This document shows, piece by piece, positions 6,725 through 8,174 of a stretch of DNA of 8,174 nt (positions within the stretch are counted from its first letter, which is position 1; each line of letters starts with the position of its first letter). The position numbers and the translations under genes were made by a program. The stretch covers positions 1 through 8,174 of the forward strand of contig CADCQU010000051.1 in NCBI GenBank assembly GCA_902803635.1, written 5' to 3'. Source of the DNA: an uncultured Lachnospiraceae bacterium. Its GTDB lineage: Bacteria > Bacillota > Clostridia > Lachnospirales > Lachnospiraceae. The notes below the pieces were generated by a model that worked only from the letters and a program-made list of their open reading frames with translations, searched no databases and was not told where the DNA came from.

Positions 6725-7729
6725 TTAATCCCCTTCTTTTTCCTTCTCGCTTCCCCCGAAGATGCTGGCGAGGATGACGGCCGCGAACATGAGGACGCAG
6801 CCGAAAAACTCGCGGAGCGTCAGCCCCTCCCCGAGAAGGAGCCACCCAAAGAGGGCCGCAAAAACGCCTTCGAGGCTCATCAGCATCGAAGCAATCGTGG
6901 GGTCGAGGCCTTTCTGCGCGACCACCTGCAGCGTGTAGGCGATGCCGGTGCTGCAAATGCCCGCATAGAGGATGGCGGGGAGCGCGGCGGAGAGGTCGGC
7001 GAGAGAGGGATGCTCGAAGAAGGGGAGCAGGATTCCCGCAAGGAGTCCCTGCACCATGTACTCCAGAAAGGACAAAAGGATCGGGTCCATTTTGGGGGCG
7101 AAATGGTCAAGGCTGAGAATCTGGCAGGCGAAGAGGAAGGCCGCCAGGATGACGAGCGTATCTCCCATCTCAAGTCGGAATTCGCCCTTGATACTGAGGA
7201 AATAGAGCCCGACCACCGAGAGGACGACGCAGAGCCAGATGACGAGACCGGGTCGCCGCCCGAAGAAGCTCCCCAGGACCGGCACCAGCACCACGTAGAG
7301 CGCGGTGATGAAGCCGGCCTTCGCGGTCGTCGTGTAGGCGATGCCCGCCTGCTGCGAGAGGCTCGCAAGGAAAAGGAAAAGCCCGCAAATACAGCCGGCC
7401 GGGAGCATTTGCCGAAGCAAAGCTTTTAAACCAGTACCTGATTGCAAATGCCCGTTGTTTTCCTTCAAGTGGGAGATGCTGCCTGCATCAACGCCGGCCT
7501 GCAAATTCGCGTGGGAGATGTTGCCTGCATCAACGCCGACTTGCAAATGCTTTCGCACGCGAAAGATGACGAGGGGAAGGAGGACGAGGCAGCCGAGGAG
7601 ACTCCGCGTGGCGAGGAAGGTCAGCGGACCGACATGCTCCGCGCCGACGCTCTGGGCCACGAAGGCCGCGCCCCAGATCATGGCCGTGAGGAGGAGGAGA
7701 AGAGTGCTGGTGAGGGTTCGTTTGTTCAT
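6725..7729 (-). CDS. EamA/DMT-family transporter with a tandem-repeat loop insertion
   Basis: The 334-residue protein has about ten membrane segments in two EamA repeats. The first repeat starts with the typical A-M-I-W-G-A-A-F segment, and the second includes A-G-I-C-S-T-G-I-A-Y-T and S-L-E-G-V-F-A-A-L-F-G. These carriers move metabolites such as amino acids or nucleobases; the substrate here is unknown. I chose ATG 7729 because AAGGAAG (7736-7742) is six bases upstream; an open frame to 7987 only translates an inverted-repeat element. Residues about 61-100, between the second and third membrane segments, are an insertion absent from a typical EamA protein as I know the family. It is made of two 14-residue repeats (62-75 and 76-89) and a partial third. 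The gene is first in the - strand transcript and overlaps the MATE gene's translation signals. Confidence 0.85.
   Translation of the reverse strand: MNKRTLTSTLLLLLTAMIWGAAFVAQSVGAEHVGPLTFLATRSLLGCLVLLPLVIFRVRKHLQVGVDAGNISHANLQAGVDAGSISHLKENNGHLQSGTGLKALLRQMLPAGCICGLFLFLASLSQQAGIAYTTTAKAGFITALYVVLVPVLGSFFGRRPGLVIWLCVVLSVVGLYFLSIKGEFRLEMGDTLVILAAFLFACQILSLDHFAPKMDPILLSFLEYMVQGLLAGILLPFFEHPSLADLSAALPAILYAGICSTGIAYTLQVVAQKGLDPTIASMLMSLEGVFAALFGWLLLGEGLTLREFFGCVLMFAAVILASIFGGSEKEKEGD
7469..7552. repeat. 42 bp tandem repeat inside the EamA gene
   Basis: Units 7469-7510 and 7511-7552 are nearly identical over about their first 36 bases (GTGGGAGATG, C or T, TGCCTGCATCAACGCCG), with few changes. Each unit ends in TGCAAAT (7500-7506 and 7542-7548), and a third TGCAAAT lies at 7443-7449. 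On the - strand the unit encodes L-Q-(V/A)-G-V-D-A-G-(N/S)-I-S-H plus two residues. Because 42 is a multiple of three, copy-number change would keep the frame. Confidence 0.88.
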
Positions 7730-7775
7730 GGGTTTCTTCCTTATATTATAATATAGTGACATGGCATCCGCTGTC

Positions 7776-7865
7776 CTTGCCTCCCCCTCAGGGGGAGGTG
7801 GCACGGCGTATACCCTCTCAGTCAGTGCCTTCGGCACTGACAGCTCCCCCAGAGGGGGAGCCAAG
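7776..7865. repeat. 90 bp MITE/REP-like inverted-repeat element
   Basis: The ends CTTGCCTCCCCCT and AGGGGGAGCCAAG are inverted copies with one mismatch. Inside are three smaller hairpins: CTCCCCCT/AGGGGGAG near the left end, GTCAGTGCC-TTC-GGCACTGAC (7821-7841) in the middle, and CTCCCCC/GGGGGAG at the right end. No protein is encoded. It lies in the leader region of the EamA gene, about 45 bases upstream of its start. This layout resembles short non-autonomous palindromic elements scattered through Clostridia genomes; the number of copies in this genome cannot be seen here. Confidence 0.75.
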
Positions 7866-7888
7866 TATGACGAAGAGGGGCTGCACCT

Positions 7889-7990
7889 ATGGACATATTC
7901 CCCAAAGAAAATGAAAGCGCATTGACAAAAATTGGAAAGATTGCTAAACTGATGAAAGTCTGGTTCGGGCAACAAAGCTGTTCTCAATAG
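7889..7990 (+). CDS. Possible 33-residue small ORF
   Basis: An ATG at 7889 follows a purine-rich AGAGGGG (7874-7880) at eight bases and opens 33 codons to a TAG at 7988. The peptide is rich in Lys and Ile (T-K-I-G-K-I-A-K-L-M-K-V-W-F in its middle) and could form an amphipathic helix. Base composition is AT-rich, unlike the neighbouring genes. I do not recognise it. An open frame this short is expected by chance, so I list it only because this is otherwise an empty 445-base stretch (7730-8174). Confidence 0.12.
   Translation: MDIFPKENESALTKIGKIAKLMKVWFGQQSCSQ
7922..7950 (+). promoter_or_regulatory. Promoter-like sequence pointing out of the window
   Basis: TTGACA (7922-7927) is followed by 17 bases and TAAACT (7945-7950, 4 of 6 to TATAAT). 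It would drive transcription rightward through 7960-8174, where I see no gene; any target would lie beyond the window. It also falls inside the possible small ORF at 7889-7990, so at most one of the two is likely real. Confidence 0.25.
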
Positions 7991-8014
7991 TTCAAGATTT
8001 TACTTATTATTAAT

Positions 8015-8036
8015 GACACTGTCAAGAAGAAGTGTC
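8015..8036. other. Small hairpin in the AT-rich intergenic stretch
   Basis: GACACT (8015-8020) and AGTGTC (8031-8036) pair around a 10-base loop. No T-run follows directly, so it is not a good terminator. Its role is unknown, and a 6 bp stem could be chance. Confidence 0.2.
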
Positions 8037-8093
8037 GGAAACCAGCATTTGTCAAAAAGAAAAGGTTACTATTCAGTTGACCCCGATTTTTCT

Positions 8094-8174
8094 GTCATTC
8101 TGAGGAGCGCGTCCTTCGGACATCCCAGAATTGAATCGCCTACGGCGATGAGGGATGATGAAAAGCGACGAAGA
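8094..8174. repeat. Hairpin-rich interspersed repeat, cut by the window end
   Basis: The segment opens with GTCATTCTGAGGAGCG and ends at AGCGACGAAGA, words typical of widespread bacterial palindromic repeats. It contains GTCC-TTC-GGAC (8111-8121) and ATCGCC-TAC-GGCGAT (8135-8149). The second is enclosed by CATCCC (8121-8126) and GGGATG (8152-8157). The three-base loops match the style of the element at 7776-7865. No open frame or promoter is visible in it. Confidence 0.6.

Larger units (their letters stand above)
732..7549. repeat. Dispersed over-represented word CATTTGC/GCAAATG (19 copies)
   Basis: By hand scan, CATTTGC on the + strand starts at 732, 1332, 1724, 2653, 3949, 4075, 4128, 4158, 4956, 5647, 6210 and 7406. 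GCAAATG (the same word on the - strand) starts at 3371, 5260, 5722, 6397, 6953, 7444 and 7543. Equal base use predicts about one in this length on both strands. Twelve of the 19 continue as CATTTGCC and nine as CATTTGCCG; eleven are preceded by G. They lie in all three reading frames of genes on both strands, in a terminator loop (4075) and in a 5' leader (5260). They bring A/T-rich codons (GCA, TTT, AAT, ATT, CAA) into genes that otherwise favour G/C-ending codons. Confidence 0.8.

Noticed and set aside
7469..7552. Tandem repeats as a CRISPR array
   Set aside because: There are two adjacent 42 bp units with no spacers, in frame within a transporter gene, and no cas genes are near.
7745..7750. 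TATAAT on the - strand as a -10 box for the EamA gene
   Set aside because: A start site about 7 bases downstream would leave a leader of only a few bases and remove the ribosome site at 7736-7742. No -35 box is at the right distance.
7730..7987. N-terminal extension of 86 codons on the EamA protein
   Set aside because: It translates the inverted-repeat element and AT-rich leader, and it lacks hydrophobic or conserved sequence. A good ribosome site sits just before ATG 7729.

Overview
The window reads as GC-rich DNA of a Gram-positive-type bacterium, most likely Bacillota (Clostridia, perhaps Lachnospiraceae-like). The grounds are strong AAGGAGG-type ribosome binding sites, a secreted FKBP/trigger-factor-like lipoprotein with a long Ser/Thr linker, and the short palindromic intergenic repeats at the right end. 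The taxonomic call is inference; no marker gene is present.

Left half, + strand (121-4097): a compact four-gene NAD salvage operon. A TTGACA / 17 bp / TATTGT promoter carries inverted ACAATA/TATTGT arms over its -35 and -10 boxes, so it is a candidate self-controlled operator. The genes are nrtR (Nudix-type NAD regulator), pncA (nicotinamidase), a 586-residue fusion of a NadR-type nucleotidyltransferase to a complete nicotinate phosphoribosyltransferase, and nadE (ammonia-dependent NAD synthetase). Together they encode the whole route nicotinamide -> nicotinate -> NaMN -> NaAD -> NAD, with the two middle steps on one polypeptide. The operon ends at a strong, apparently bidirectional hairpin terminator.

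Right half, - strand (4111-7729): an EamA/DMT-family transporter and a MATE-family transporter, separated by one base and probably translationally coupled, then a secreted FKBP-type peptidyl-prolyl isomerase lipoprotein that converges on the nadE terminator. The EamA protein carries an unusual tandem-repeat insertion in a loop, and the FKBP protein ends in a duplicated 10-residue tail.

Right end (7730-8174): no confident gene. It holds a 90 bp inverted-repeat element just upstream of the EamA gene, an AT-rich stretch with a weak promoter-like signal and a 33-codon ORF, and the start of a second hairpin-rich repeat cut by the window edge.

The most unusual signal is not a gene. The heptamer CATTTGC/GCAAATG occurs 19 times (hand count) in 8.2 kb, where equal base frequencies predict about one. 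It lies on both strands, in all three reading frames, in both intragenic tandem repeats, and in the loop of the shared terminator. This looks like a genome-wide architectural or uptake-type DNA word rather than codon bias.
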